A DNA stretch of 64,000 nt. Origin: Candidatus Desulfovibrio intestinavium (GTDB lineage Bacteria; Desulfobacterota; Desulfovibrionia; Desulfovibrionales; Desulfovibrionaceae). Numbering within the stretch: position 1 is the first letter of the stretch; every line of letters begins with the position of its first letter. The stretch is from contig DWZD01000053.1 of NCBI GenBank assembly GCA_019118345.1, forward strand, positions 1-64,000, written 5' to 3'. The notes under the pieces were generated by a model. It ran no database searches. It had not been told where the DNA came from and saw nothing but the letters and a program-made list of their open reading frames with translations. Positions 9,301 to 16,546 of the stretch are shown in pieces. The position numbers were made by a program, and so were the translations under genes.

Positions 9301-10026
9301 CAGGCAGCAGACGCCGAGGCGGCCCTGCGCCGAAACATGGCCCTGTTTCGCCGCCTTCTGAAACCAGTAGACGGCCTGCGACGCATCCTCCAGCCAGAAC
9401 AGATAGAAGTCGCCCAGCGCCGCCTGCGCTATGGCATGCCCCTGTTCGGCGGCCTTGCGCCACCAGTGGAAGGCCTCGTCCATGTCGCGCGGCGTGCCGA
9501 TGCCGTCATCAAGGCAGCGGCCGAGATGAAATTGCCCCTCCTTATCGCCCTGTTCCGCCGCCTTGCGATACCAGAAGACGGCCCGCGCCTCGTCCTGCGG
9601 CACGCCGTTCCCCTGCTCACAGCGCAGGCCGAGGCAGACCTGTGAGGGCGCAAAGCCCTGTTCCGCCGCCTTGCCGTGCCAGAAGACGGCTTGCACGTCG
9701 TCCTGCGGCACGCCGCGTCCCTGTTCGCAGGCAAGGGCAAGATTGCCCTGCGCCGGGCCGTAGCCCTGTTCGGCGGCCTTGCGCCACCAGAAGGCGGCCA
9801 GCTTTTCATCGCGCGGCACATCGATGCCCTCGGCGTATTTGCAGCCGAGGCCATACTGCGCCGAGGGCTTGCCCGCTTCCGCCCCGGCCCGCAACATACG
9901 GTTGTTCATGAACAAAACCTGCCGGACAAATTGAAAGAAGGTGCGCAGGACATGCCGGACAAGCCGGACGATAAGCCAGAGGATCAAAACCGGGATGAGC
10001 GCAAGGTAGCCCAAAAGACGCCACAT
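6322..10026 (-). CDS. Giant Sel1-repeat protein with N-terminal membrane segment
   Basis: A 1234-residue protein. Residues 5-23 form a hydrophobic segment (GYLALIPVLILWLIVRLV), so it is probably membrane-anchored. The rest is about 30 tandem Sel1-like repeats of about 36 residues with the consensus A-x-x-x-LG-x-x-Y-x-x-G-x-GV-x-x-D-x-x-x-A-x-x-W-x-x-KAAEQG. Sel1 repeats form alpha-alpha superhelices that hold protein partners. Several repeats are irregular, for example LNDIWPPQKK near residue 875. It is the first and largest of five tandem Sel1 genes on the same strand. The partner and function are unknown. Repeat slippage during assembly should be considered. Confidence 0.85.
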   Translation of the reverse strand: MWRLLGYLALIPVLILWLIVRLVRHVLRTFFQFVRQVLFMNNRMLRAGAEAGKPSAQYGLGCKYAEGIDVPRDEKLAAFWWRKAAEQGYGPAQGNLALACEQGRGVPQDDVQAVFWHGKAAEQGFAPSQVCLGLRCEQGNGVPQDEARAVFWYRKAAEQGDKEGQFHLGRCLDDGIGTPRDMDEAFHWWRKAAEQGHAIAQAALGDFYLFWLEDASQAVYWFQKAAKQGHVSAQGRLGVCCLLGNGIDEDEKQAVFWLRKAAEQGHAEAQFYLGICCECGLGLPQDAAQAEDWLRKAAEQGYPLAQNRLVVCHARGLAPEQAVRWYRENQGNAEAQRRLGWCYQDGLGVPEDDAQAVVWLRKAAEQDDIKAMESLVLCYKVGLGVARDADQAEFWARKARTLKNGNGSHLPQPDEQELLHGHDASDAGQEIVQLRRAAERRHHGAAIELGRRYALGKGVARDDAQAESWFRRAAKREEWSGPYLYGRCLLRKGTPQDDRQAAAWFRLSAEWRDDNARNALGQCFVRGRGVTRDGAQAVKTFGFARYSPFAPSLYNLALCHFHGIGTPRDEAQAAQWLREAAKLDLAAAQHALGYCFCFGRGLPPSDRLAVRWSRRTILQGTLTDDETLLGLFPFVDNTDPQAEAPDVSACREAARQGDAAAQNRLGLCCRYGLGVARDDAQAVHWFREATAQGHAGAFYHLALCHAEGTGLPQDEAQALACLREAAARQDSEAASLLADCEREGSLAEALRRRFPTPLPPSVEALREAAEQGDAEACFRLGECLRRGDGLPQDERQAAEWYHLAAQQGHVDALFRDGQREKAAKRGQVDAQRSLGEYYATTEERIRVAEPREARYWFEKAAAQGDARAQTSLGLLLLNDIWPPQKKLGAGWLRMAAEQDEETAQYCLGLLHLEGRGVPEDSEQAAFWLRKAADQGLEMASVALAAVLGDAEAQCRLGVTYYYGFDPDDGYDSDENEAQGVRWYRAAAEQGHAEAQWRLGCCHEEGKHVPQDISKAVFWWRKAADQDHVRALTELARCCREGKGVPQDDAQAAVFWRKAAEQGEHEAQYELGCCYAEGRGLPQDGAQAVFWWDKASSQLSDPIVRLERCYREGILVPKDKALHFFWLSRWWASTGPEWEYRLALCYLHGEGVCRNAEKAVEWLRRSIGSTRNYAPAQYELGNCHYYGYGVPQDRNEAADWYRKAAEQGHEEARAALRRMTEDDAAGCATSKQPDV

Positions 10027-10106
10027 GACGGAAAACCTCCTCTCCGACCGGGTCTTGTTCCCATGCCGCGTTGACGGCGCGGCGGCCTTGTTTGTGCTTC
10101 CTGCCG

Positions 10107-10140
10107 CCCCTGTCAGGGACGGGCTATCCTATTCGTTCCG
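10107..10140. repeat. Sel1-cluster intergenic repeat, copy 1
   Basis: Contains CTGTCAGGGACGGG and ATTCGTTCCG, sitting just past and into the 3' end of the 10129-10611 gene. Three related copies follow the other Sel1 genes. Confidence 0.6.
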
Positions 10141-10611
10141 GATTGCCATACCGTAGAGAACAAGGGCTTCCCGCGCGTTGGCATGCCCCTGTCCGGCGGC
10201 CTTGCGGAACCAGACGGCGGCCTGCGCATCGTCCTGCGGTACGCCTTTGCCATCCGCAAAGCAAAGGCCGAGATTGAACTGCGCCACCGCCAATCCCTGT
10301 TCGGCGGCCTTGCGATACCAGACGGCGGCCTGCGCATCGTCCTGCGGCACGCCTTCTCCCTTGCGGCAACACTCCGCATAGAGGAGCTGGGCCTCTGCGT
10401 CGCCCTGTTCGGCCATTTCGTACAAGAAGCGAACCTGCGTCTCATTGAGCGGCAGGCCGCACCCGGCGTATCGGCAGCCGGAGGCATACCGCGTCGGGGC
10501 CTTGTCCCGCAGGAAGCGGTCGATCCTGTTCTGAACGTGCTGGACATACCCGAGGAAGATCAGGAAGCACAGGAACAGAACACACGCGAGGGCGCGCAAA
10601 TAATGCAACAT
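10129..10611 (-). CDS. Small membrane-anchored Sel1-repeat protein
   Basis: A 160-residue protein starting MLHYLRALACVLFLCFLIFL, a clear N-terminal transmembrane or signal-anchor segment. About three Sel1 repeats follow (YEMAEQGDAEAQ, YRKAAEQGLAVAQ, FRKAAGQGHANAR). The ATG at 10611 has an AAGGA ribosome site; the frame is open upstream but that part reads as antisense of neighbouring repeats. The last residues (ALVLYGMAIRNE) are almost the same as in two other genes of the cluster, showing recent duplication. Confidence 0.8.
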   Translation of the reverse strand: MLHYLRALACVLFLCFLIFLGYVQHVQNRIDRFLRDKAPTRYASGCRYAGCGLPLNETQVRFLYEMAEQGDAEAQLLYAECCRKGEGVPQDDAQAAVWYRKAAEQGLAVAQFNLGLCFADGKGVPQDDAQAAVWFRKAAGQGHANAREALVLYGMAIRNE

Positions 10612-10640
10612 GGCGTTTTTCCTTGTACGCTTTCCGCCGC

Positions 10641-10680
10641 CGCTGTCAGGGGAGGGGCCTGTTCCGCTATTCGTTCCGGA
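10641..10680. repeat. Sel1-cluster intergenic repeat, copy 2
   Basis: CTGTCAGGGGAGGGGCC followed by GTTCCGCTATTCGTTCCGGA at the 3' end of the truncated Sel1 gene. Homologous to the copies at 10107, 11029 and 12947. Confidence 0.6.
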
Positions 10681-10888
10681 TCGCCATACCGTAGGGGACA
10701 AGGGCCTCCCGCGCGTCGTCATTCCCCTGTTCGGCGGCCTTGCGATACCAGAGGACGGCTTGCGCACTATCCTGCGGCACGCCTTTGCCATTGTTATAGC
10801 AAAAGCCGAGCTTGCGCTGCGCCTCGGCGTCGCCCTGTTCGGCGGCCTTGCGGACGCCTTCGATCTCCTGTGCCGCATCCTGCGACAT
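10667..10888 (-). CDS. Truncated Sel1-repeat paralogue
   Basis: A 73-residue product with two Sel1 repeats, starting MSQDAAQEIEG after a strong AAAGGAGG site. The coding phase upstream of the ATG still reads EVRESPAATQEKGGK, matching ARELLAANSEKEGN before the internal MSQEAAQEVEG of the larger paralogue at 11056-12747. So this looks like a shortened copy of that gene which has lost the membrane anchor and most repeats. It may be a cytoplasmic two-repeat protein or a decaying duplicate. Confidence 0.65.
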   Translation of the reverse strand: MSQDAAQEIEGVRKAAEQGDAEAQRKLGFCYNNGKGVPQDSAQAVLWYRKAAEQGNDDAREALVPYGMAIRNE

Positions 10889-11028
10889 CTTTCCTCCTTT
10901 CTCTTGAGTGGCGGCAGGGGACTCCCGCACCTCGGCATGGCCCTGTGCGGCCGGGGCCGTGTCCGCCTCCGCCCCGGCCCGGCGGCGCGGGGCGCGGCAC
11001 GTTTCTTTTGTGTCTGCAATCCCTGTCG

Positions 11029-11070
11029 CCCCTGTCAGGGACGGGGCGTGTTCCGCTATTCGTTCCGGAT
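11029..11070. repeat. Sel1-cluster intergenic repeat, copy 3
   Basis: CTGTCAGGGACGGGGCG followed by GTTCCGCTATTCGTTCCGG at the 3' end of the 563-residue Sel1 gene. It contains a short CCCTG/CAGGG hairpin. Confidence 0.6.
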
Positions 11071-12747
11071 CGCCACGCCGTAGGGAACAAGGGCCTCCCG
11101 GGCGTCGGCATGCCCCTGTTCGGCGGCCTTGCGGAACCAGACGACGGCCTGTTCCTCGTCCTCCGTCACGCCGTTCCCCTCCTCGTAACAAAGGCCGAGA
11201 TGGTACTGCGCCTCGGCGTGGCCCTGTTCAGCGGCCTTGCGGAACCAGTGGACGGCCTTTGCCGCATCTTCTTCCACACCTTCGCCGTGAAGATAACTGT
11301 AGCCGAGGCAGAATTGCGCTGAGACATGCCCCTGTTCGGCGGCCTTGCGGTACCAGACGGCGGCCTGTGCGTCGTCCTCCGGCGCGCCGTTGCCGTTGTC
11401 ATAGCACCAGCCGAGATTGTACTGCGCACTGGCGTAGCCCTGTTCGGCGCCCTTGCGCCACCAGAAGGCGGCCTGTTCATAGTCCTGCGGCACGCCTTCC
11501 CCACGCGCATAGCTGAGAGCGAGATTGTTCTGTGCCTCGGCAAAGCCCTGCTCGGCGGCCTTGCGGAGCCAGAGGATGGCCTGCTCGTCATCCTGCGGCA
11601 CGCCCAGCCCCTTGGCGTAGCTCATCCCAAGGAAGTTTTGCGCCCCGGCATGGCCCTGTTCGGCGGCCTTGCGCCACCAGAAGACGGCCTGTTCGTCATC
11701 CTCAGGTACGCCCTGCCCAAGGGAATAGCGATGCCCAAGAGCGTATTGCGCGTTGGCAAATCCCTGTTCGGCGGCCTTGCGGTACCAGTGGACGGCCTGC
11801 GCATCATCCTGCGGCACGCCGTTGCCGTTGTCATAGCAAAAGCCGAGATTGTGCTGCGCCGCCGCAACTCCCTGTTCGGCGGCCTTGCGGTACCAGTGGG
11901 CGGCCTGCGCATAATCCTGCGGCACGCCGTTGCCGTTGTCATAGCAAAAGCCGAGATTGTTCTGCGCCGTCATATTTCCCTGTTCGGCGGCCTTGCGATA
12001 CCAGACGGCGGCCTGCGCATCATCCTGCGGTACGCCTTTGCCTTTCTCATAGCTCCAGCCGAGATTGCACTGCGCCGTGGCAAATCCCTGTTCGGCGGCC
12101 TTGCGATACCAGACGGCGGCCTGCGCAGCATCCTGCGTCACGCCGCAGCCATTGTCATAGCAAATGCCGAGATGGTTCTGCGCCCTGGCAAATCCCTGTT
12201 CGGCGGCCTTGCGATACCAGATGACGGCCTGCGCAGTATCCTGCGGCACGCCTTTGCCATTCGCATAGCACTGGCCGAGCCGGAACTGCGCCTCGGCGTC
12301 GCCCTGTTCGGCGGCCCTGCGGACGCCTTCGACCTCCTGTGCTGCCTCCTGCGACATATTTCCTTCTTTCTCACTGTTGGCGGCAAGGAGCTCCCGTGCC
12401 TCGGCGTCGCCCTGTTCGGCGGCCTTTTCGTACCAGAAGCGGGCCTGCGCCTCATCGCACGGCAGGCCCCGCCCGAGGCGATAGCAGTCACCAAGGCAGC
12501 GCTGTGCCTGGGCATGTCCCTGCTCGGCAGCCTTGCGGTACCAGAGGGCGGCCTCATCATCATCCTGGGGCGGGCCATCTCCCTTGTGGCACGCTTCCGC
12601 ATAGCGGAACTGCTCCTCGGCGCCGCCCTTTTCGGCGGCGGCACGCAATCGCTTCGCGACGAAAAAAACGTCCCAGACGGACTTGATGACGACGAACAGA
12701 AGCAACACAATGACCAGCGGCAGCAAAAGGATGCGCAGAAGCGACAT
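11056..12747 (-). CDS. Membrane-anchored Sel1-repeat protein
   Basis: A 563-residue protein. Residues 3-24 are hydrophobic ([20 protein letters not shown]). About 14 very regular Sel1 repeats follow. An in-frame ATG at 12357 (MSQEAAQEVEG), preceded by AAGGAAAT, could yield a soluble 433-residue form; the paralogue at 10667-10888 uses the equivalent start. A GAGG site precedes the ATG at 12747. The C terminus ALVPYGVAIRNE is shared with neighbours. Repeats within the gene are highly similar, which suggests recent internal amplification. Confidence 0.82.
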   Translation of the reverse strand: MSLLRILLLPLVIVLLLFVVIKSVWDVFFVAKRLRAAAEKGGAEEQFRYAEACHKGDGPPQDDDEAALWYRKAAEQGHAQAQRCLGDCYRLGRGLPCDEAQARFWYEKAAEQGDAEARELLAANSEKEGNMSQEAAQEVEGVRRAAEQGDAEAQFRLGQCYANGKGVPQDTAQAVIWYRKAAEQGFARAQNHLGICYDNGCGVTQDAAQAAVWYRKAAEQGFATAQCNLGWSYEKGKGVPQDDAQAAVWYRKAAEQGNMTAQNNLGFCYDNGNGVPQDYAQAAHWYRKAAEQGVAAAQHNLGFCYDNGNGVPQDDAQAVHWYRKAAEQGFANAQYALGHRYSLGQGVPEDDEQAVFWWRKAAEQGHAGAQNFLGMSYAKGLGVPQDDEQAILWLRKAAEQGFAEAQNNLALSYARGEGVPQDYEQAAFWWRKGAEQGYASAQYNLGWCYDNGNGAPEDDAQAAVWYRKAAEQGHVSAQFCLGYSYLHGEGVEEDAAKAVHWFRKAAEQGHAEAQYHLGLCYEEGNGVTEDEEQAVVWFRKAAEQGHADAREALVPYGVAIRNE

Positions 12748-12946
12748 GCAAAGAACCTCCTCGTGAAGGGGATGCGGGGACGGACGCCCTACCACGGCGG
12801 GCAGCCATGTTGCCTGTTTTTGGATGGATTGGCCGCCCTTGTCAAGGGAGGGAGCAAATCCGCCGTTCCGGCCGGGCCAGCCGCTTTGCCGCTGACGGCC
12901 CGGCGGTGCGGGGGGCGACGGCATGTGCCGTTCGCAATCCCCGTTG

Positions 12947-12980
12947 CCGCTGTCAGGGACGGGGCGTGTTCCGCTTCCGG
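12947..12980. repeat. Sel1-cluster intergenic repeat, copy 4 (partial)
   Basis: CTGTCAGGGACGGGGCGTG and TTCCGCTTCCGG downstream of the 338-residue Sel1 gene. It diverges from the other copies before the coding end. Confidence 0.5.
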
Positions 12981-12986
12981 CCTTGT

Positions 12987-14003
12987 TTATGTGTCCCCGT
13001 CCTCAAGATCGTAAAGGATAAGGGCCTCCCGCGCCTCGGCATGCCCCTGAGCGGCGGCCTTGCGGAACCATTCGGCGGCCTTTGCATCATCCCGCTCGAC
13101 GCCCTCGCCGAGGTAGTAGCACATGGCAAGGCCGAATTGCGCTTCGTCAAAACCCTGAGCGGCGGATTTGCCGACCCAGACAAAGGCCTGCTCCTCGTCC
13201 TGCTCGATGCCGTCGCCCAGCCGGTAGCAGCTTGCCAGAAAAAACTGGGCCTTGGCGTGGCCCTGTTCGGCGGCCTTGCGCCACCAGAAGACGCCCTGCG
13301 CCTTGTCCTGCGGGGCGCCCTGACCATGAAAAAAGGCATCCCCGAATTTCACCTGGGCTGCCGCGTCCCCCTCACAGGCCGCAAGGGCGATACGCGCCCC
13401 CCAGTGACCCAGCGCGGCCGCCTTGCGAAACCATGCCACGGCCTGCGCCTCGTCTTTCGGCACACCCCTGCCCAGCAGACAAAGCTCGCCGAAAGCGTAT
13501 TGCGCGGTTTCCTCATCTTGATCAGCGGCCTTGCGCAGCCATTGGGCGGCCTGCGCATCGTCCTGCGGCACGCCTTCCCCCCACAGGTAGAGGATGCCGA
13601 GGCTGGCCCGGGACTTGGCGTCTCCCTGTTCGCCCGCCTTGCGGAACCAGAAGGCGGCCTGCGCGAGATCCCGCGGCACGCCGTCGCCGGCGGCATAGCA
13701 ATTGGCAAGATTGCACTGGGCATCCAGCTGGCCCTGTTCGGCGGCCTTGCGGTACCAGACGACAGCCTGCGCAAGATCCCGCGGCACGCCCATGCCCTTG
13801 CCGCAGCAGAAGCCGTAACAAAGCTGGGCCTCGGCGTCGCCCTGTTCGGCGGCCTTGCGGTACCAGACGGCGGCCTGCGCATCGTCCTGCGGCACGCCTT
13901 CCCCTTTGTGGAAACCGTCCGCCAGATGGCGTTGGGCCTCGGCGTCGCCCTGTTCGGCAGCCTTGCGGAGGGCGGCAAGCGGGAGGTTCGGGAAATGCGG
14001 CAT
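12987..14003 (-). CDS. Sel1-repeat protein, apparently soluble
   Basis: A 338-residue protein with about nine Sel1 repeats directly after a short N terminus (MPHFPNLPLAALRKAAEQG). There is no signal or membrane segment, unlike two of its neighbours. AAGGAG lies before the ATG. Its C terminus (ALILYDLEDGDT) differs from the IRNE ending of the others. It is the first gene of the minus-strand Sel1 series, starting 133 bp from the tRNA-Pro 3' end. Partner unknown. Confidence 0.82.
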   Translation of the reverse strand: MPHFPNLPLAALRKAAEQGDAEAQRHLADGFHKGEGVPQDDAQAAVWYRKAAEQGDAEAQLCYGFCCGKGMGVPRDLAQAVVWYRKAAEQGQLDAQCNLANCYAAGDGVPRDLAQAAFWFRKAGEQGDAKSRASLGILYLWGEGVPQDDAQAAQWLRKAADQDEETAQYAFGELCLLGRGVPKDEAQAVAWFRKAAALGHWGARIALAACEGDAAAQVKFGDAFFHGQGAPQDKAQGVFWWRKAAEQGHAKAQFFLASCYRLGDGIEQDEEQAFVWVGKSAAQGFDEAQFGLAMCYYLGEGVERDDAKAAEWFRKAAAQGHAEAREALILYDLEDGDT

Positions 14004-14086
14004 GGCGGCTCCTTGCGTGAAGAAAGGACAGGCTTCCCCCGGCGGACGGCGGCGCAGGTCGAGCGCCGGGACATGGCCGGAAAAGG

Positions 14087-14120
14087 AAAAAGGCCGGTCA
14101 GGCTGAACACCTTACCGGCC
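14087..14120 (-). terminator. Terminator of tRNA-Pro
   Basis: On the minus strand GGCCGGT (14114-14120) pairs with ACCGGCC (14092-14098) and is followed by TTTTT. It lies 16 bp after the tRNA 3' end. Confidence 0.75.
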
Positions 14121-14135
14121 GATTTCTTCTGCGTC

Positions 14136-14212
14136 TGGTCGGGATGAAAGGATTTGAACCTTCGACCCCTTGAACCCCATTCAAGTGCGCTCCCAGACTG
14201 CGCTACATCCCG
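14136..14212 (-). tRNA. tRNA-Pro (anticodon GGG)
   Basis: A 77-nt cloverleaf on the minus strand. The 7-bp acceptor stem is CGGGATG with CATCCCG, followed by an encoded ACCA end. The D arm is GCGCAGTCTGGGAGCGC. The anticodon stem CTTGA/TCAAG holds the loop ATGGGGT, giving anticodon GGG. The T loop is TTCAAAT. No integrated element is seen at its 3' end; the sequence there is a terminator and Sel1 genes. Confidence 0.95.
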
Positions 14213-14857
14213 ACGCGAAAAGAGAGATACGCGGAATCGGGGGGGGTGTCAATCCATTTTTTGGATCGGTTCATTTTTTTCTTTGCGCGATCCCGGGCGG
14301 GCAACGGGGTCTCCCTGCGCCGCCAGCGGGAACCACGCCGCCGTGGGAAACGCGGGAAAACTGGCAAGCTCGGGAACACGCGCCCGACAGCCTGCCCCAC
14401 CCGGCTGTGCAAACAAGACGGCAGGCCTTTGCGGCCCGACAACACACAAGGCCCCCGGAGCTGTGCGGCTCTCGCACCGCCGCGGCGGCGGGTTGCCGCC
14501 GCGGCATCCCGTGTGCCGGGCAGGGCAAGCGCTGCCCGGGCACTCCGCCAGACGGGAGCGGCGGCAACGGTTCGGGATCACTATGCAGATTGTGATTTTT
14601 ATCTCTTTTCACGGTACATCAATCATTTTTTGTCCATATGAGTATGTTACATCTCGCAACAACTCCTGTTGCGTTTTTACACGAGCAGGTATGCATGGAT
14701 CCGAAGAAAAAAATATGGCTTCATATGTGCAGTTGTAGGCTTTCAATGGGCGATCCATAATGCAAGATTTTTTCATTGTATTTGCAAAAAAGAAGTTACG
14801 ATAATGTAAAAACCCGCCATTGCAGGCAACAATAATTGGCGAACGGGAAAATTTTTT

Positions 14858-14878
14858 TCACTGACAGCTCATCAGTGA
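14858..14878. promoter_or_regulatory. 21-bp palindrome, operator candidate upstream of maeB
   Basis: Perfect 7-bp arms TCACTGA and TCAGTGA flank a 7-bp centre. It lies about 80 bp upstream of the putative -35 box, a position suited to an activator of the dicarboxylate operon. The binding protein is unknown. Confidence 0.4.
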
Positions 14879-14955
14879 CAAGAAAAGGATGCCAAAACCA
14901 CTTATGAATAAATGCACATTTTTCACAAAGAAGGTGTTTGCGTAATCAATCTACA

Positions 14956-14984
14956 TTGACACATATATATGGGCAGCGTAGGTT
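14956..14984 (+). promoter_or_regulatory. Candidate sigma70 promoter for maeB operon
   Basis: TTGACA at 14956-14961, a 17-bp spacer, then TAGGTT at 14979-14984. The -10 box is weak, which suits activator-dependent control. Confidence 0.4.
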
Positions 14985-15085
14985 CATGAAACCTTTGTCG
15001 ATGTTTTTTTCGCGAGGGAGGCGGCCTTGCGGTGCTGGATCGCCTTGCCGCCCTGTTCAAGAGGTCTTTTGAGGAGAAAACGTGA

Positions 15086-16414
15086 ATGGCACTGTTCACC
15101 CGTGAAGATGCGTTGGCGTACCACCGGGCTCCGCGCCCCGGCAAGCTGGAGGTCATCCCGACCAAGCCTTGTGAAAATCAGCTGGATCTCTCTCTGGCCT
15201 ATTCGCCCGGCGTGGCGGAAGCCTGCCTTGCCATCAAGGAAAATCCCGACTGCGTTGCCGAATATACCGGTCGCGCCAACCTTGTGGCCGTGGTGAGCAA
15301 CGGCACGGCGGTGCTCGGTCTGGGCAATATCGGCCCGCTGGCCGGCAAGCCGGTCATGGAAGGCAAGGGCGTGCTCTTCAAGAACTTTGCCGACGTGGAT
15401 GTCTACGACATCGATCTGGCCACCACGGACAGCGACGAACTCATCAATGTGGTGAAATGCCTCGAACCCACCTTCGGCGGCATCAACCTTGAGGACATCA
15501 AGGCGCCGGAATGCTTCTACATTGAAGACAAGCTCAAGGCCGCCATGCAGATCCCCGTCTTCCATGACGATCAGCACGGCACGGCCATCATTTCCGGGGC
15601 GGCGCTCATCAATGCCTGCGAGATCACCGGCCGCAAGGTGGAGGATCTCAAGGTCGTGGTGGTGGGCGCCGGGGCGGCGGGCATCGCCTGCGCGCGTTTT
15701 TATGTTCTTATGGGCGTGAAGCGCGAAAACATCTGCATGTTCGACTCCCGCGGCCTCATCTACAAGGGCCGCGACGGCCTCAACCAGTACAAGGAAGAAT
15801 TCGCCCAGGCCGAAAACCGGGGCGATCTGGCCGCCTGCCTCAAGGGGGCGGATGTCTTCCTCGGCCTGTCCAAGAAGGGGCTGGTGAGCAAGGACATGGT
15901 GCGCTCCATGGCTGATTCGCCCATCATCTTCGCCATGGCCAACCCCGATCCCGAAATCACCTATGAGGACGCCACGGACGCCTGCCCCTCGGCCATCATG
16001 GGCACGGGCCGTTCCGACTATCCCAACCAGATCAACAACGTCTCCGGCTTCCCCTACATCTTCCGGGGCGCACTGGATGTGGGCGCGCGCGTCATCAACG
16101 AGGAAATGAAGCTGGCCGCGGCCAGGGCACTGGCCGCTCTGGCCAAGGAACCGGTGCCGGGCGAAGTCCTTGCCGCCTACGGCGTGAAGGAACTGACCTA
16201 CGGACGCGACTATGTGATCCCCAAGCCGCTGGATCCGCGTATCCTCACCACGGTGACGCCCGCCGTGGCGCAGGCCGCCATGGACAGCGGCGCGGCCACG
16301 CGCCCCATTGCGGACATGACAGCCTACGCCGAACAGCTCAGAAAGCGCATCGACGCGGCCCATGCCCGCATCCGTCCCTTTGTGAAGCAGCTTGCGGCCC
16401 AGAGCGGCAAGTGA
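15086..16414 (+). CDS. maeB: Malic enzyme (oxaloacetate-decarboxylating)
   Basis: A 442-residue enzyme that oxidises malate to pyruvate and CO2 with NAD(P)+. Family blocks are present in order: [12 protein letters not shown], the [12 protein letters not shown] core, FHDDQHGTA, a nucleotide-binding [13 protein letters not shown], and [10 protein letters not shown]. It is the short bacterial form without the phosphotransacetylase-like C-terminal domain of E. coli MaeB. A GAGGAG ribosome site precedes the ATG. It opens a plus-strand set of transporter, fumarase and fumarate reductase genes, so it probably supplies pyruvate and reducing power during malate or fumarate growth. The cofactor (NADP or NAD) cannot be read from sequence. 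Confidence 0.93.
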   Translation: MALFTREDALAYHRAPRPGKLEVIPTKPCENQLDLSLAYSPGVAEACLAIKENPDCVAEYTGRANLVAVVSNGTAVLGLGNIGPLAGKPVMEGKGVLFKNFADVDVYDIDLATTDSDELINVVKCLEPTFGGINLEDIKAPECFYIEDKLKAAMQIPVFHDDQHGTAIISGAALINACEITGRKVEDLKVVVVGAGAAGIACARFYVLMGVKRENICMFDSRGLIYKGRDGLNQYKEEFAQAENRGDLAACLKGADVFLGLSKKGLVSKDMVRSMADSPIIFAMANPDPEITYEDATDACPSAIMGTGRSDYPNQINNVSGFPYIFRGALDVGARVINEEMKLAAARALAALAKEPVPGEVLAAYGVKELTYGRDYVIPKPLDPRILTTVTPAVAQAAMDSGAATRPIADMTAYAEQLRKRIDAAHARIRPFVKQLAAQSGK

Positions 16415-16421
16415 TGTTCCC

Positions 16422-16452
16422 GGCGCCGCCTTTCCCGGGGGAGGGCGGCGCC
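16422..16452 (+). terminator. Intercistronic hairpin between maeB and transporter gene
   Basis: A perfect 9-bp stem GGCGCCGCC/GGCGGCGCC with a 13-nt loop. No T-run follows, so it is more likely an mRNA-stabilising or attenuating hairpin than a full terminator. Confidence 0.4.
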
Positions 16453-16546
16453 CGGCGGGCGATGCCTGCCGCCGATACTGGTGCATATGCCGTGCCCTTC
16501 GGGTCACGGTCGGCTTTATCCAACCTCTTAACCGCGAGGAGACCCC

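Larger units (their letters stand above)
14213..15085. other. Long non-coding region upstream of the C4-dicarboxylate operon
   Basis: About 870 bp without a convincing gene. The right half, from about 14580, is strongly AT-rich and contains short inverted repeats and a possible promoter listed separately. This looks like a regulatory region for maeB and the genes after it. Open frames on the left half have no start signals or recognisable protein. Confidence 0.5.

Noticed and set aside
6322..14003. Possible CRISPR array because of regular repeats of about 108 bp
   Set aside because: The periodicity is 36 codons of Sel1 repeats in open frames; there are no unique spacers and no cas genes.
14136..14212. 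tRNA-Pro as the prophage attachment site
   Set aside because: The prophage boundary is about 30 kb away in tctA, and no direct repeat of the tRNA 3' end was found near it.
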